Shown: positions 24,611 through 36,292 of the stretch, piece by piece
How the letters are laid out: each line of letters begins with the position of its first letter
Position numbering within the stretch: position 1 is the stretch's first letter
Assembly (NCBI GenBank): GCA_019916065.1
Contig: CM034241.1
Span: 16,655,228 to 16,719,227, forward strand
Direction: 5' to 3'
Origin: Vitellaria paradoxa
Lineage: Eukaryota > Streptophyta > Magnoliopsida > Ericales > Sapotaceae
DNA: 64,000 bases
Position numbers and translations under genes: made by a program
The notes under the pieces: generated by a model
The model's database searches: none
What the model was told of the DNA's origin: nothing
Seen by the model: the letters and a program-made list of their open reading frames with translations, nothing else

Positions 24611-25960
24611 TAGACATAAACTTTTACTCGAGGGTTTAAAAGCTTGATCTCAAGGTTTGCATACTTAAACATTTATTTGAGGCCTTAACAACTTGATTTC
24701 AAGATCTATAGAATGAACTTTTACTTGAGGGCTTAACAACTTGATTTCAAGATTTTTTAGGGTTAAACATTAATTTAAGGGTTTTGCAACTTAATCTCCA
24801 AATTATAGACTTGAACTCTGACTTGAGTGCCTGATAGCTTGATCTAAAAATGTTGACTTTGGCTTTGGCATTGACTTTGACTAGAGGGTTTGATAGCTTG
24901 CTCTTAAGAATGATAGATTTGGCTTTGACTTAAGGGCTTGAGAGCGTGATCTCAAGAATGATGGATTTGACTTTAACTTGAAAACTTGACAGCTTGATCT
25001 CAAAAGTTGTAGGGTTAAATTTTTATAGAGCTTGAAATTTGTAAATTTGAACTCTTTCAAAGCTTGAAATTTGTAAACTTAAACTTCAGAACTTGAAAAC
25101 TTAATCTTGAAATTGAAGCTTAGGTTCGTTGAACTTCAACCTTTTTTCTTTTTTTGTCTTCTTCACCTTTGTAAGTGTATATTTTTTCTTATGGGATCAT
25201 CCCTTTTTATACTAGAGGAATAAAGAGTCATAATAATTTTAACTTATTTGATAATTATAATTATCTCTTTATTTTTAAAGGGGTAAAAATTTTTTACTTA
25301 TCAATATTTATCTCAACATAAATTAGAATTAATTAAAAGATGATATTTATCTTCTCAGATATTTATCATCTTGATATTCTATCATTTATGACAGATGTTA
25401 ATAGAAGATTCACTGTTCCAATTGGACATTTGACAATTTGTAATTAGCTAAAATTTTGCAACTCTACAAATGCCCCCTCAAGACTTGCTTATACGCAATA
25501 TGTAGAATCGGGTCAAATAAGCCATGAAGCCAACAATTTAATTGCTTCCAACTTTACAATTGCCACTATGGAATAATTTTTCATCTAAACAATTTCAGAC
25601 ATATGCTTCTTTTTTGTCCTTGTTGAAGATTTAAAATTTTTCTAAAGAGTTCTTGAAATATTATAAATAGTTTATACACATACTAAGGAGTTCTTGAAAA
25701 CCTAAAAGACAGTTTAAACTTGTTTTAAAGGGTTCTTGAAAATTTGAAAATAGTTTATACTCATATTAAGGAGTTCTTAAATTTTTCAGAGACTCATTTT
25801 CAATTTCTGTAGCAAATTTTAATTTTTTATGACTAAACTTGAAATAAAATTTCAGATTGCCTACGTACCTAATAGGAATCAAGCAAAACATAGTTTAATT
25901 TAACGTGGTTATAGTTTAAATTTGTTCAGTCTAGAGTAACATATCGTTTAGGCTTATGCA
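24611..25960 (-). mobile_element. Minus-oriented LTR-like segment
   Basis: A minus-strand TATA box (TATAAAAAGG at 25202-25211) divides a left part holding the 50-bp minisatellite (R/U5) from a right part (U3) with repeated GAGTTCTTGAAA phrases at 25640-25780. A gypsy gag relic of the same orientation begins to its right, so this could be the 3' LTR of an element that lost pol. Ends are not defined. Confidence 0.4.
24615..25010. repeat. ~50-bp minisatellite, about 8 units
   Basis: The phrase ACTTGAGGGCTTGATAGCTT followed by GATCTCAAGA recurs with variation near 24627, 24675, 24725, 24775, 24825, 24882, 24932 and 24978, a period of about 50 bp. Units are 75-90% alike by eye. It lies downstream of a minus-strand TATA box, so within R/U5 of the LTR-like segment. 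Confidence 0.75.
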
Positions 25961-26960
25961 TAGTAGAATCTTCAACTATTTTTTGGAAATTATTCAAATG
26001 TGAGACACAATTTATTTGCATTTGATTTGTCGGAGTCTTGAAATTTAAAATATCGATTATAGTTGCATAAAATAATGCTTCAATTTTATTTTCATTAGTA
26101 GAATGGTCAGACTCTTCAATGATTTTTTTTCTTCTATTGATTTATTTACCACAAATTCTTTGAAGAGGAATCACTATCACTCTCTTCACTCTGTGATTCT
26201 TCTATTGGGATGCTTTTTTTACCACACCCATTAATGCAAAGCTCCATTTCATGAGCTCATGTTACTAATTATTTAAAATATTTTGGTTTTATGCCTTGCA
26301 AGATATAACGAAAGCTCCAATTCATGCCTCATATGCACATCTCAGTGGTTAAGTTCTCAGATAAACGGTCCTTGTAATTAGACTCAAATTTTTCCATCTA
26401 TTAGTATAGTTGATGATGAATTCATTATTTTATTGATGTATGTTACTGAATTCAATCATGCTAACAATGTGTTGAATGCAATACAAACAATTAAAGAACT
26501 CTTCTTCCAACTACTCTCAGTTGTTTATTGTGTTGGGCTCAAGCTCTGCGTACTAATCAAAAGCATAACCCTTTAAGGAGATCTCCATTGGTTCCAGCAT
26601 TGCCGCATGTCTCTACAAAGTGTACAATATGTTGTTTTGGATTGTCTTTAAAATTTTGGAGATTAGTAATTTTCTAGCATTTGTAATAAGTCTAATTTTG
26701 TGTGTAAGGCTTGATGTAAGGCTAAAAAGTTTTAGATTCACTTCCGTCTTTTTCACTAATTGCCCTATGATGAATTTTTTCAATTAATTAGAATAAATTT
26801 GTCCATCAGGAGAGATTTTAATCTTTTGACTTGAAACATTTGATTTGGATATAAGTTCTAGATTGTTTGGTGAGGTAAGTTGTTTGGTAGATTCAAGAAG
26901 ACTCTTTGTACCATACTTTGATTTCTCCACTTATTGGAAACTATGCAGAAGTTTCTAGAA
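25961..26960 (-). pseudogene. Ty3/gypsy gag relic
   Basis: The minus strand reads, from about 26680 downward, NPKQHIVHFVETCGNAGTNG, DLLKGYAFD, YAELEPNTINN, LEEEFFNCLYCIQHIVSMIE, then FIINYTNRWKNLSL and ending HELMKWSFALMG. This is the conserved plant retrotransposon gag order: PKQHIAHFVETCNNAGT, SLKG-AFDWYTDLEP, FLNRFYSTQRTVSM, YINRWR and MELSIA. Stops replace the W of FDWY and several other residues. No protease or pol is recognisable further left, where an LTR-like segment begins. Confidence 0.7.
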
Positions 26961-27109
26961 TTAAATATCTCGTTATTGGTAGCACTTTATAAGCATCTCA
27001 ACAACTTTGGATAAGGTTGCATTTGTTCTTCAATTGAAGATGAATGTGTTGTGATTATTCTTTTGGCCCTAACATGTTTGTAGAGATGAGTGGACTTATA
27101 ATTTATTTT

Positions 27110-27700
27110 TTAGAAGAAAATAAATGAGAGATAGAGATCATCCCACTGGGCATATGCCATGCCCTAAAATCTACAATCTGGAGATGTGGGGACCACAAAT
27201 AAACATCAAATCCCATAAATAAGACCATATTAGAGTGGAAGCAAATTATCAAATATTAGTATTTAAAAATAGAATACCTTAAAGTCTCAAAATCACCACC
27301 AAATGGGTTACAACAATAATGCCTCAAAAACATGCCCAAAACTATAATCCATTACATTACAAACAAGAGATAAAAGTGTAAAGTAAATAATCCATCAAAA
27401 TATTCTAAGACTGGCTAATCTAGCTCATAGGTTCATCACAAGCATCTACTCCTACAACATCAACTATAAGGGGTGAATACTAAGCCATGTGCGTTCAAAG
27501 AATGTATATAAGACCTTATCTTAATCATGCAAGGATATCAACACCTAACCAATTTTAAAATAAGTTATAAACGTATCATCTTCATAATTAATCCAAATTT
27601 CTATATCAAGTCATACTATTCCAATTTAACAGTTACTTAGCTATAATCCCGCAGTCTCATGCTAAAACATACCTTATCACAATCATATGCATCAATATCA
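27110..27700 (-). mobile_element. Older LTR-like sequence, left part (split by CACTA)
   Basis: Contains a GCATATGCCATGCCC motif and TATAAGGGGTGAATACTAAG, the style of plant gypsy LTRs in reverse orientation. It resumes after the CACTA element at 37034. Removing the insertion and one TCA joins CATCAATATCA to TCCTATGAGTC. Family not assigned. Confidence 0.4.
27698..27700. repeat. CACTA target-site duplication, left (TCA)
   Basis: TCA immediately precedes the CACTA terminus and is repeated at 37031-37033. A 3-bp duplication is the hallmark of CACTA insertion. Confidence 0.85.
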
Positions 27701-27714
27701 CACTACGGGAAAAA
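27701..27714. repeat. Left terminal inverted repeat of the CACTA element
   Basis: CACTACGGGAAAAA is the partner of 37017-37030. Bases 6-8 (CGG) differ from the other end (GTA). Confidence 0.9.
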
Positions 27715-27830
27715 TGGGTTTCTGCGCGAGGGGACTCGGGTGACCGCCTGGGGCGGTCGCAAAAGCTGCTGGTAGCGACCGCAAATGGCGGCCGGAATGG
27801 TGGTCGCTGATGGCCTTTTACCCATTTCAG
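27715..27830. repeat. 5' subterminal repeats of the CACTA element
   Basis: GGCGGTCGC, TAGCGACCGC and GGTCGCTGATGG are copies of the motif seen about ten times at the other end. They are probable transposase-binding sites. Confidence 0.75.
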
Positions 27831-28180
27831 CCGCGCGCTGCTCTGTCTGTAATTTCTGTCTATAATTTCTCTCTCCCGCGCGCTGCTATCTCGCGCCTGT
27901 TCTCCGCCGTCTGTCGCCTCACCGTTTCGCCGCCGGTGCATTCAACCGTCGCCTCGTCGCCAACGTGGTAAGTCTCTTTCTCTCTCCGTCGGGCCCCCTC
28001 TCTCTTTCGTCCTGCCCCGGCCGTCTCTCTCTCTCACTCACTCCACCGGGTTCGCCGATGGCTTCCACCAGTCTCCGGTTCTCTCTCTCTCTTTCTTTTT
28101 CTCTTTCTCCCTCGGTCCCCCTCTCTCTCTCTTTCTCTTTCTCCCTCGGTCCCACCCTCCTCTCTGTCATAGGACTGTGA
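27831..28180 (+). promoter_or_regulatory. GC-rich leader and CT-repeat, probable transposase promoter/5' exon
   Basis: A CpG-dense segment (CGCGCGCTGC, CGCCGTCTGTCGCC) of about 130 bp is followed by CAACGTG|GTAAGTCT, a good splice donor at 27968, and then about 180 bp of CTCTCTTTCTC repeats. In CACTA elements this place holds the transcription start and a long first intron. The overlapping frames on both strands here come from the simple repeat and are not genes. Confidence 0.45.
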
Positions 28181-29448
28181 AGTCCCATTTATGTAAGCTG
28201 CGGGTATGGCTTGATGCACATCTATATCTTCTGATTATTTATGTTCACATACTTGGTGTGCATTTGCTCAAGATTGCTTTGATAGATTCCATGTTTTAGT
28301 TGAGATTAATTTAAATGATCCATGAAAGACCATGCTGACATTTTTTTTAAAGTATTAGATATTTCTAGTACTAATGCAATTGTGGAGATTTGTTGAGACC
28401 CTAAAAATCCATATGGTTGTTTCCTAAGATCATTCTTTTTCTGTTGGTATGAGGGAAAACCTCTTTGAGGAGAATGATTAGATTTGTTCTCTGTTGTGTA
28501 GTTCATTCATTGGCTTATTTCATCCATTATTGGCACAATTCTTTTACTTGAAAATATTTGTGTAGTAAACATTTTTATAAATATGTTAGGTGTTTTTGGC
28601 TCTTTCTTCTATATACAAGTGATACCCTTTGGTGCTTTCATTTATGTACTCATAAAAAAACAAATTATTAGATATGGCACGGACAATTTATCATAATTTA
28701 CATGTCCTATAGATTAAATTTCTAAAAATACAGGAATTACCTACGATGGAAATGTAGTATCCTTTCAACAAGTGCAAAAATTTCTTTGAGGTATATAATT
28801 AAAATTAGAAGGTAAAGTAAAGAATGTGATAAAAAATACCATTATACCCCTTTAAAATATTTATTAATGATGGCATTTGTGGAAACAATTAAAAAAAAAA
28901 CAATGATAAAATAGAGGAAACACAATTTGAAACTCTTTTACACCCTGTACATCCTAAACCGGGGGGTTGAAAGAAAACTTGGTTGACAAGGAGAATTGGT
29001 CACTCCCATTTCATTCAACTCCTCCCAAACAAGGTAAATCTTTTCATCCTCTCTCATTTCGAATTAGCCCACAGCTGTATGCTGCCAGAATATTGTCTAG
29101 GTACAATCCTTTAATTTCGGACTTCATAAAGACGTTTTTAGGTCACGGTATCTTCACATGATTTGTAGCCCTACTTGTTAGCTTTCAATAGGATCTGGCC
29201 TCAATCAAAACAAAGACCCATAACTCAAGTTATGGCCTAAAAACCGAGAGATAGTCAGACTGGGCCGGAATAGATTCTGTGGCTATTGATAGCTTCTTTA
29301 GCCTCTCAAAACAGAACTTTTGGGTCTCGACTCCTTCATAAGAATTGTAATAATGGATATAAGGGAGTATAGTAAGACATTCAACATGCCGAACGTACTA
29401 AATAAAAGGGCAATAAAGTAATGAACAATGCGCTTAGGTTTATTAATG
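28181..29448. other. CACTA interior, intron-like, no gene seen
   Basis: About 1.25 kb of AT-rich single-copy sequence between the leader and the transposase. No conserved frame is seen, so a captured host-gene fragment is not demonstrable. It is probably intron/5' UTR of the transposase gene. Confidence 0.5.
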
Positions 29449-29453
29449 GTAGC

Positions 29454-29505
29454 TTACAACAGTTTTAGATATTTTTATATTACAACAGTTTTAGATACTT
29501 TTATA
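29454..29505. repeat. 26-bp tandem duplication
   Basis: TTACAACAGTTTTAGATA.. occurs twice in direct succession (29454-29479 and 29480-29505) with one mismatch, upstream of the transposase start. Confidence 0.85.
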
Positions 29506-30062
29506 TTTGAAGATTTCATTGTTTGTGAATTTTTCGCTGTAACGTTTATTCATTTGTATACATTAGTGAAACCTAGACCCGTTTGAGAATTGTGTACAAC
29601 ACCCGTTTAGTCGTCCTCGATGCAACGGATTAGTCCTATAGCTAGATTCGTTGTTCTTGCGATGCACAAACGGAGATTGATGTACACGGTTCTTGAATTG
29701 TCCAGTTTGGACAGTTTGGGAATGCAATGATCCCTCAACAACTCATGCAAGTCCGATGTTAGATAAAGTTTCGGTTCATGTCTTGTTGTTCTCCGGGTGC
29801 ATACATAGATACGAATTATGTCGTTTCTATGTCGTGTACTTGGAGAACCACGCAGGCATGCTGCCGAAATTTTGTCTAACAAGAGGAGAAAGCATTTGAG
29901 TTATTGAGGATATAAGATGGATCGTGCATTCTCGAATGGGATAGGACCAACCACCTTGTAGTGAAAAGTTTGAAGTTTAAGGCTAGGTAAATTACATGAT
30001 GCACGATTTCTTACGCTAATTATATTTGCTCATATTAGACTTTCACAGAAATACTTAGCGAT

Positions 30063-33000
30063 ATGGATAAGAGTTGGATTGATTTGCCGAATAGAACGTC
30101 TAGGGAATATGTGGAGGGGATTAAGCAGTTCATTGCCTTCACCAATGGATTTGATAGCGAGTATATCAGTTGTCCTTGTAGAAAATGTGCGAACCGTTAT
30201 TACTACACACGAGATATTGTGCGGCAGCATTTGATTCTGAATGGGTTTTTAAAGAATTACAAGAATTGGATTAGACATGGGGAAGAGTATGTTTCTTGTC
30301 GTCGAGAGGAAAGACTTGACATGGAGGTCGATATCACGATAGTTGATCCGATGATCGCGATGTTAAATGATATCGCGTGCGGGTTAGCACCTGAAGACAC
30401 TACCTGTGAGGTTGATGGGGCAGGTGAGAGTAATCCTCGCTCAGGTGCAGATGAAGAAGCGCAGAGATATTTTGAGATTCTTGATGATGCACAGACAGAA
30501 TTGTATCCTGGTTGTACGAATTTCAGTAAACTGTCTTTTATCGTGGAATTGTTACACTTGAAGACTTTGAACCAGTGGACAGACACGTCGTTTGACATGC
30601 TACTCCAGCTATTACACAGAGTGCTCCCATTCGGTGCAAAGCTGGTTGAGTCCTACTACCATGCTCGCAAATTAACTGAAAACTTAGGCTTCACATATGA
30701 GACTTTAGATGCATGCCCAAACAATTGTATGTTGTTTAGAAATGAGAATGCCCACCTCGACACATGCATTGTGTGTAAAACTTCAAGGTGGAAGGATGAT
30801 GGGGTCGGTCAGAATCGTCCGAGTAATTCGATGAGGGTTGTGAATCGTGAGAAACTTATCGCTGCAAAGCAAATGCGATATTTTCCACTTAAGGCAAGAC
30901 TAAAGAGACTTTTCATGTTGTCTAAAGTTTCTAAACTGATGAGATGGCATGCAGAGAATAGTAAGGAAGACGATAAGTTAACCCACCCAGCAGACTCCCC
31001 AGCATGGAAGGACTTTGACAAGAGGCACCCTGACTTTGCCTTAGATGGTCGTAATGTGCGGCTTGGCTTGGCTGCAGATGGTTTTAGCCCATTCAGATCC
31101 ATGATTGGGGCAAATCATAGTACCTGGCCAGTGGTGTTGATTCCATACAATCTGCCCCCCTGGTTATGTATGAAGCAACCTTTCTTGATCTTATCCACTC
31201 TTATTGACGGACCCAAAGGCCCTGGGGATAAGATTGACGTGTACATGCAGCCTTTGATTGACGAGTTGAATGAATTATGGGTCGAAGGTGTGATGGCATT
31301 TGACTCTAAAGGAAATGAAATGTTCAAACTTCGCGCTGCATTATTATGGACAATCAACGACTTCCCTGCATATGCGAATTTGTCAGGTTAGAGCACGAAG
31401 GGAGAATTTGCATGTCCTTGTTGCAACAAGAGTAAAAAGTCAACTTGGTTAAAGCATGGTAAAAAATGGGCCTACACAGGTCATAGACATTTTCTACCCC
31501 CATTGCATAGGTTCAGAAGGGACAAAGTGTCATTTGATGGCACTCGGGAATATGGTCCAGCACCACAGATAATGACTGGGGTTGATTTGTTATCACAACT
31601 CGAGGAGGAGCAAATACGCACAGTATATGATTTCCAAGATCTATTAGCCCCTCCACTACCTTCTATTCCTGGTGTAAACAGAAAGCGCAGTCATAATTGG
31701 AAAAAGAAAAGTATTTTCTACGAGTTACCGTACTGGAAAGACAACTTACTGAGGCACAACTTAGATGTTATGCACATTGAGAAAAATGTATGTGATAATA
31801 TACTATGGACCATTCTAGGTGTCAAGGGAAAGTCCAAAGACAGTGCCAATGCTCGCCGTGATTTGCAGGAAATGGGCTTGAGAAAATCACTGCACTTACA
31901 GTTGAGAGAGTCTAATAAGGCATACATGCCTCCTGCACAATACATGATGAGTAAAGAGGAGAAAGAGGCATTCCTCTCCATTTTGAAGGGAGTCAAAGTG
32001 CCTGACAGCTATTGCTCCAATATATCTAAGCGTGTGAATATAAAGGAAAGGACTTTACAAGGTTTGAAGAGTCATGACAATCATATTCTGATTCAACAGT
32101 TAATTCCTATTTCAATTCGAAATTGTTTACCTAAAAATGTTGTTGAGCCATTGATTGAGCTTAGTAACTTCTTCAGACAACTGTGTTCAAGAGTTTATCG
32201 TACAAATGATTTGAAAAGTCTGCAGGATAGGATTGTGCTAACACTGTGTCATTTGGAGAAACTCTTTCCACCGTCATTCTTTGATGTAATGGTCCATTTA
32301 ACCATACATTTAACGGGTGAAGCCTTGCTTGGTGGCCCTGTCCAATTCAGGTGGATGTATCCGATTGAGAGATACATGAATACATTGAAGAGGTATGTGC
32401 GTAACAGAGCTCGTCCAGAGGCATCGATAGCCAAGGGTTATTTGATGGAAGAGTGCACCAATTTCTGTGCTGCATATCTTAATGATGTTGAAACCAAACT
32501 AGATAGGCCCTCACGGATTAATGATGGTCCTATTGGAGAGGGCACACCATTTGATCTAGATAACATCGAATGGATTCAAGCTCATCGATATGTATTGTTC
32601 AACACTCCATTAGTTGTACCATTGGTTCAATAAGTGAACACTCATTCATGTATTTAACTTGTTCGTGTTCTATCTAAATAATCATGCTTGTCATTAACAT
32701 GTGTTGTTCTGTATTGTAGGACACACATTGATGAGCTCAAACGGGACATGCCTCGCACTACAGATAATCAAATTCGGCAGTCCCATTTTCAATCATTTCA
32801 CGATTGGTTTAAGAATTATGTATGTATAAGTATGAGTTTATGTGCTTCAATTTGTTCCTATTATTTTAGTTTAACGCAGTTTTATTGAACGATTATATGA
32901 ATTGCATAGGTGTACAATTTACGACAAACAAGAGCAAATACTCTGACCAATGAAATGAACCAACTAGCTGATGGTCCGTTTGTAACGGCACGACGTTACA

Positions 33001-33521
33001 CAACTTGTGACGTTAACGGGTTCCGATTTCGCGTCAAGGAAGTAGATGAGAAACGAGCAACACAAAATAGTGGTCTCGGTTGTCCTTCTGTCGATGCTGG
33101 TTATTACTATGGCCAATTAAAAGATATTGTTGAAGTTATATATAATCACGGGTTAAAGTTTTTGTTATTCAAGTGTGATTGGGTGGATCCAATTCGGGGG
33201 ACTAAAGTTGATAAGTACCAATTTACGTTGGTAAATTTTAACAATTTGTTATATCGAGGTGAGCGAATAAGTAGTGAGCCTTACATATTGGCCTCGCAAG
33301 CTGAGCAAGTTTACTATGTTAAAGATCCAATGGATCCTAACTGGGAAGTTGCAGTTAAAATGTCAAGAAGAGGGGTGTATCAAATTGAATGTGATGAGCC
33401 AGATATTGACGCATTTGCCCAGCAAGTTCTTGACCAAAATGTAATATTTCAACGTGATGAGGATGTCAACTGGGTTAGAGAGACGGTTGAAGGGGATACG
33501 ATTGACTTGCATAACCAATGA
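30063..33521 (+). pseudogene. CACTA transposase (tnp2-type), nearly intact
   Basis: Encodes the DDE-type transposase that would cut and rejoin the element ends. Exon 1 (30063-32629) opens MDKSWIDLPNRTSREYVEGI with a transposase-associated domain (CPCRKCANRYY, residues about 1-75). Next come a CxxC segment (CIVCKTSRW), the tnp2 core (LGLAADGFSPFRSM; IDVYMQPLIDELNELW; HNLDVMHIEKNVCDN) and a DUF4218 region (LTIHLTGEALLGGPVQFRWM). Exon 2 (32720-32819) reads THIDELKRDMPRTT..; exon 3 (32910-33521) carries DUF4216 (FVTARRYTTCDVNGFRFRVK). Lesions seen: codon 443 is TAG where relatives have Trp, and the first donor reads CA|ATAAGTG where phase and splicing require CA|GTAAGTG. Both are G-to-A. Otherwise the frame is open for about 1,092 codons. 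The start is set by the conserved MDKSW. The second gene follows 117 bp downstream. Confidence 0.9.
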
Positions 33522-33638
33522 AGGGTTGTTCACTTTTTTCCTTCCAAATTTTGCTCAAGAATATGTTTAACTTGTTGTTTGGGAATAGTTTTTAGTAATT
33601 ATGTGAAATTTATTTATTTTATAAACATGTAAAAAGAC

Positions 33639-35594
33639 ATGTCAGGACGTAAAAGGAGAGATCGTCCGCGCACGATGGACGAGTTATTACGTCAGGCACA
33701 GGCTCGTAGTCCGACAGGGGACTCTAGACGATCGATGCCTACAGTGGGTCCTCCCGCCACGCACCAGACACCTGCATCCACTTCATCATCAATTCGGATC
33801 CAACCATGCACTCAGGGGCTGACCTTATCGACACCTACTCCGGCACGATCTGGATCTTCCCTATCTACACCAGTAGGGCCTTCACCATCTACAGCTACTG
33901 CATCGGCCTCCAGGCATAGTGGTATAATGTTATTTTTATATTTAATATTTTTACACAAGAATGTCATTTTTGTTTAATTAATACAAGTTTATTGTTAATA
34001 GGTTCTACTACGACGACTACATCTTCCAACAGGGGCAGGGGCCCTGCTAGAGGGATTCCTTCATGGAATTCAGGCACCCCTTCTGATGTGCAGTTTGACG
34101 ACATATTTCATCCAGTTGGGGCAGGGGCTCGCCCGTTCATTAGCCAGTTGGGGCATATGGTACGGGACCCACACAGATTTCCCCTGACTGTGCTCGATTG
34201 GACTGCCTTTCCTCAGGATACATTAGATCGACTCTGGGAGGAGGTTAAGGTAAGATGTTTATTTCTATCTTAACTTCAAGGTTATTATATAATGTGTCAA
34301 TTTACAACATTCTTTGGCTAATGAAATTTCTCTGTCCTATTCAGGACAATTTAAGGTCGTGTCCTGATGACTTTCGGCCAGTTTGCATGGCAAAGTGCCG
34401 AAAGTTGTGGAAAGATCACAAAAATAAGGTGAAGAAAGACCATTGGGAGAAGAATATGGACGACCCGGACCTTCTTGAACGAGTCCCAAGGGGCATTCTC
34501 CCTTCACAGTGGCCTGAGCTAGTTCGGTACTGGTCGAGCGAGAAGGCCAGGGTGAGTAGTTTCCATTATTTTGTTCATTTCATTTAATATTTAGAAAAAG
34601 AAATGAGTAAAAACTAACCAAAAATGAATGTAGGAAGAGGCACAACGAAATTCCCAAAATCGTTTGATGCAGGGCGCTCCTCACAAGCTTGGGACTCGAC
34701 ACGTTACGCAACTTCGGCACCAGGTAAACTTCCACATTAGACCATACATGTTATTCAATTTTTTAGTAATTCATATCCATATATATAGTTGACATAATTT
34801 TTCTTTTAACAGTTACGTGAGGAGGGTGCGCTCACTGACCGGATGTCTGTGTGGATGGCGAGTCGTAGACTTGAACACCCCGAGGTTGCAGCTCTTGTAG
34901 TAAGTATTTATTTTTTTTTGCAATAATTTAATTTACCTATCACTAGATTTATTCATTTATCTTTCTAATTTTGTTCCAAATATTACACAGGCCCAGTTTG
35001 AGGCTCGGTTGGCCCAGTTGCCAGAGGAGGAGTGTCGAGTCGCTGCTAGGCGAGATGAGATATTCCACGCTATCATTGGCCAGGATGGGCATGGATATAC
35101 ACTGACATATGGCACAGGCATACCACGTTCTACCATCGCACGAGCGGAGTCATCTGGAATTAGTTCGTCCCAGGGCTCACGTTTACGTACTGATGAGGAA
35201 GTTGACGAGCTGATCCAGTCTCTTCGCCAAGAGATGGACGTGCGGGTAGAGGATATCCGAGCGAGGATGGAGGTCCAGATGCAGGCCCAGGTACAGGCCC
35301 AAGTGCAGGCTCAGATACAGGCACATCTTGCAGAGCTAGAGCAGCGACTAGCTCAAAGCCGTGTCCCCATAAATGATGCTTCAGATCCACCGATTCGTAC
35401 TCAGGTGAATAACTACATAATTTTTTTTGAAATTCAATACAATTGCTTTAGGAACATATATTTATGTTTGTTGTTAATCATATACTATTTTATTGTAGGC
35501 CCCGGATGCTAGTAGTGGTCACCAGGCGAGACACGAGTCAGTTGGTGAAGGCATGCATGATCCAGCAAGCTCGAATGATCCGGATCAAGTATGA
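33639..35594 (+). CDS. CACTA second gene (TnpA-like/plant transposase family), 7 exons
   Basis: Exons read from sequence: 33639-33921, 34002-34249, 34345-34551, 34634-34723, 34813-34899, 34991-35404, 35499-35594. All six introns are GT-AG and phases join cleanly to 474 codons plus stop, with no internal stop. Parts in order: basic start MSGRKRRDRPRTMDELLRQA; Ser/Thr/Pro-rich linker; FDDIFHPVGAGARPF; a conserved core (CRKLWKDHKNKVKKDHWEKN and LPSQWPELVRYWSSEKAR) of the Ptta/En/Spm family; then MSVWMASRRLEHPEVAALVA. The C-terminus is a coiled-coil-like Gln-rich stretch (MQAQVQAQVQAQIQAHLAEL). It probably binds the subterminal GGTCGCTA repeats, as TnpA does in En/Spm; this is inference. It is the best preserved multi-exon gene in the window. 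It ends 191 bp before the internal direct repeats. Confidence 0.88.
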
Positions 35595-35784
35595 GTTTAC
35601 GAATATGTTTAAGTTTTTTAACTCTTAAATAATTTAAATATATGTACTTGAATTTATTCTCTAAATTTAATATTTCAGCTCTGTTTATAGATTCTTTACT
35701 ATTGTTTTATGGACATTGAGAAAAAGTTCAAAAGTGATTAATTTGGAAATACAAAAACTTAAAAACATTACAAATTTTAAAACA

Positions 35785-36292
35785 TAAAAACTTGAAATCT
35801 TGAAATTAGAACTTGGCCTCCAATGGCCGAAACTGAGTAGACGAGCTTCGATGCCTGTCAAACTCGACGGGCACGATATTCAAACCATTAGTGACCTATA
35901 GGAATGAACGACGCGTGAATCCAATGCTTGGGGTGCTCGAAAGCCTAAAAAGTATGTTTAACTTGAAACTTGGAATTTAGAAACTAGAACTTGGCCTTCG
36001 ACGGCTCAAACCAAGCAGAGGGCATGATCTTCAAGCCATTAGTGACTTATAGGACCGAACGGCGCGTGAATTCGATATTTGGGGCGCTCGAAATCTTAAA
36101 AAGTACGTTTGATTTGAAACTTGAAACTTAGAAATTAGAACTTGGCTTCCAACGGTCTAAACCGAGCAAACGGGCTCCGATGCCCGTCAAACCCGAGAGG
36201 CACGATCTTCGGGTCATTACTAATCTGTGAAAATAAACCGCATGTGAATTCGACACCCAAGGAGCTCAAAATCGTACAAAATGTTTTTTAAC
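35785..36292. repeat. Three ~150-178-bp direct repeats inside the CACTA element
   Basis: Units begin near AGAACTTGGC at 35808, 35986 and 36137. Each continues through a CCATTAGTGACCTATAGG-like block and a CGCGTGAATTCGA block to GCTCGAAA..TAAAAAGTA. Unit 2 lacks about 27 bp present in units 1 and 3 (GATGCCCGTCAAACCCGA). They are more GC-rich than the flanks and lie between the second gene and the 3' end. Confidence 0.85.

Noticed and set aside
27919..28219. Overlapping 60-90-codon frames on both strands rich in Ser/Leu or Arg/Glu
   Set aside because: They are translations of a CT/GA simple repeat and carry no domain.
28181..29448. Captured host gene fragment inside the CACTA element
   Set aside because: CACTA elements often capture genes, but no conserved frame or domain can be read here.
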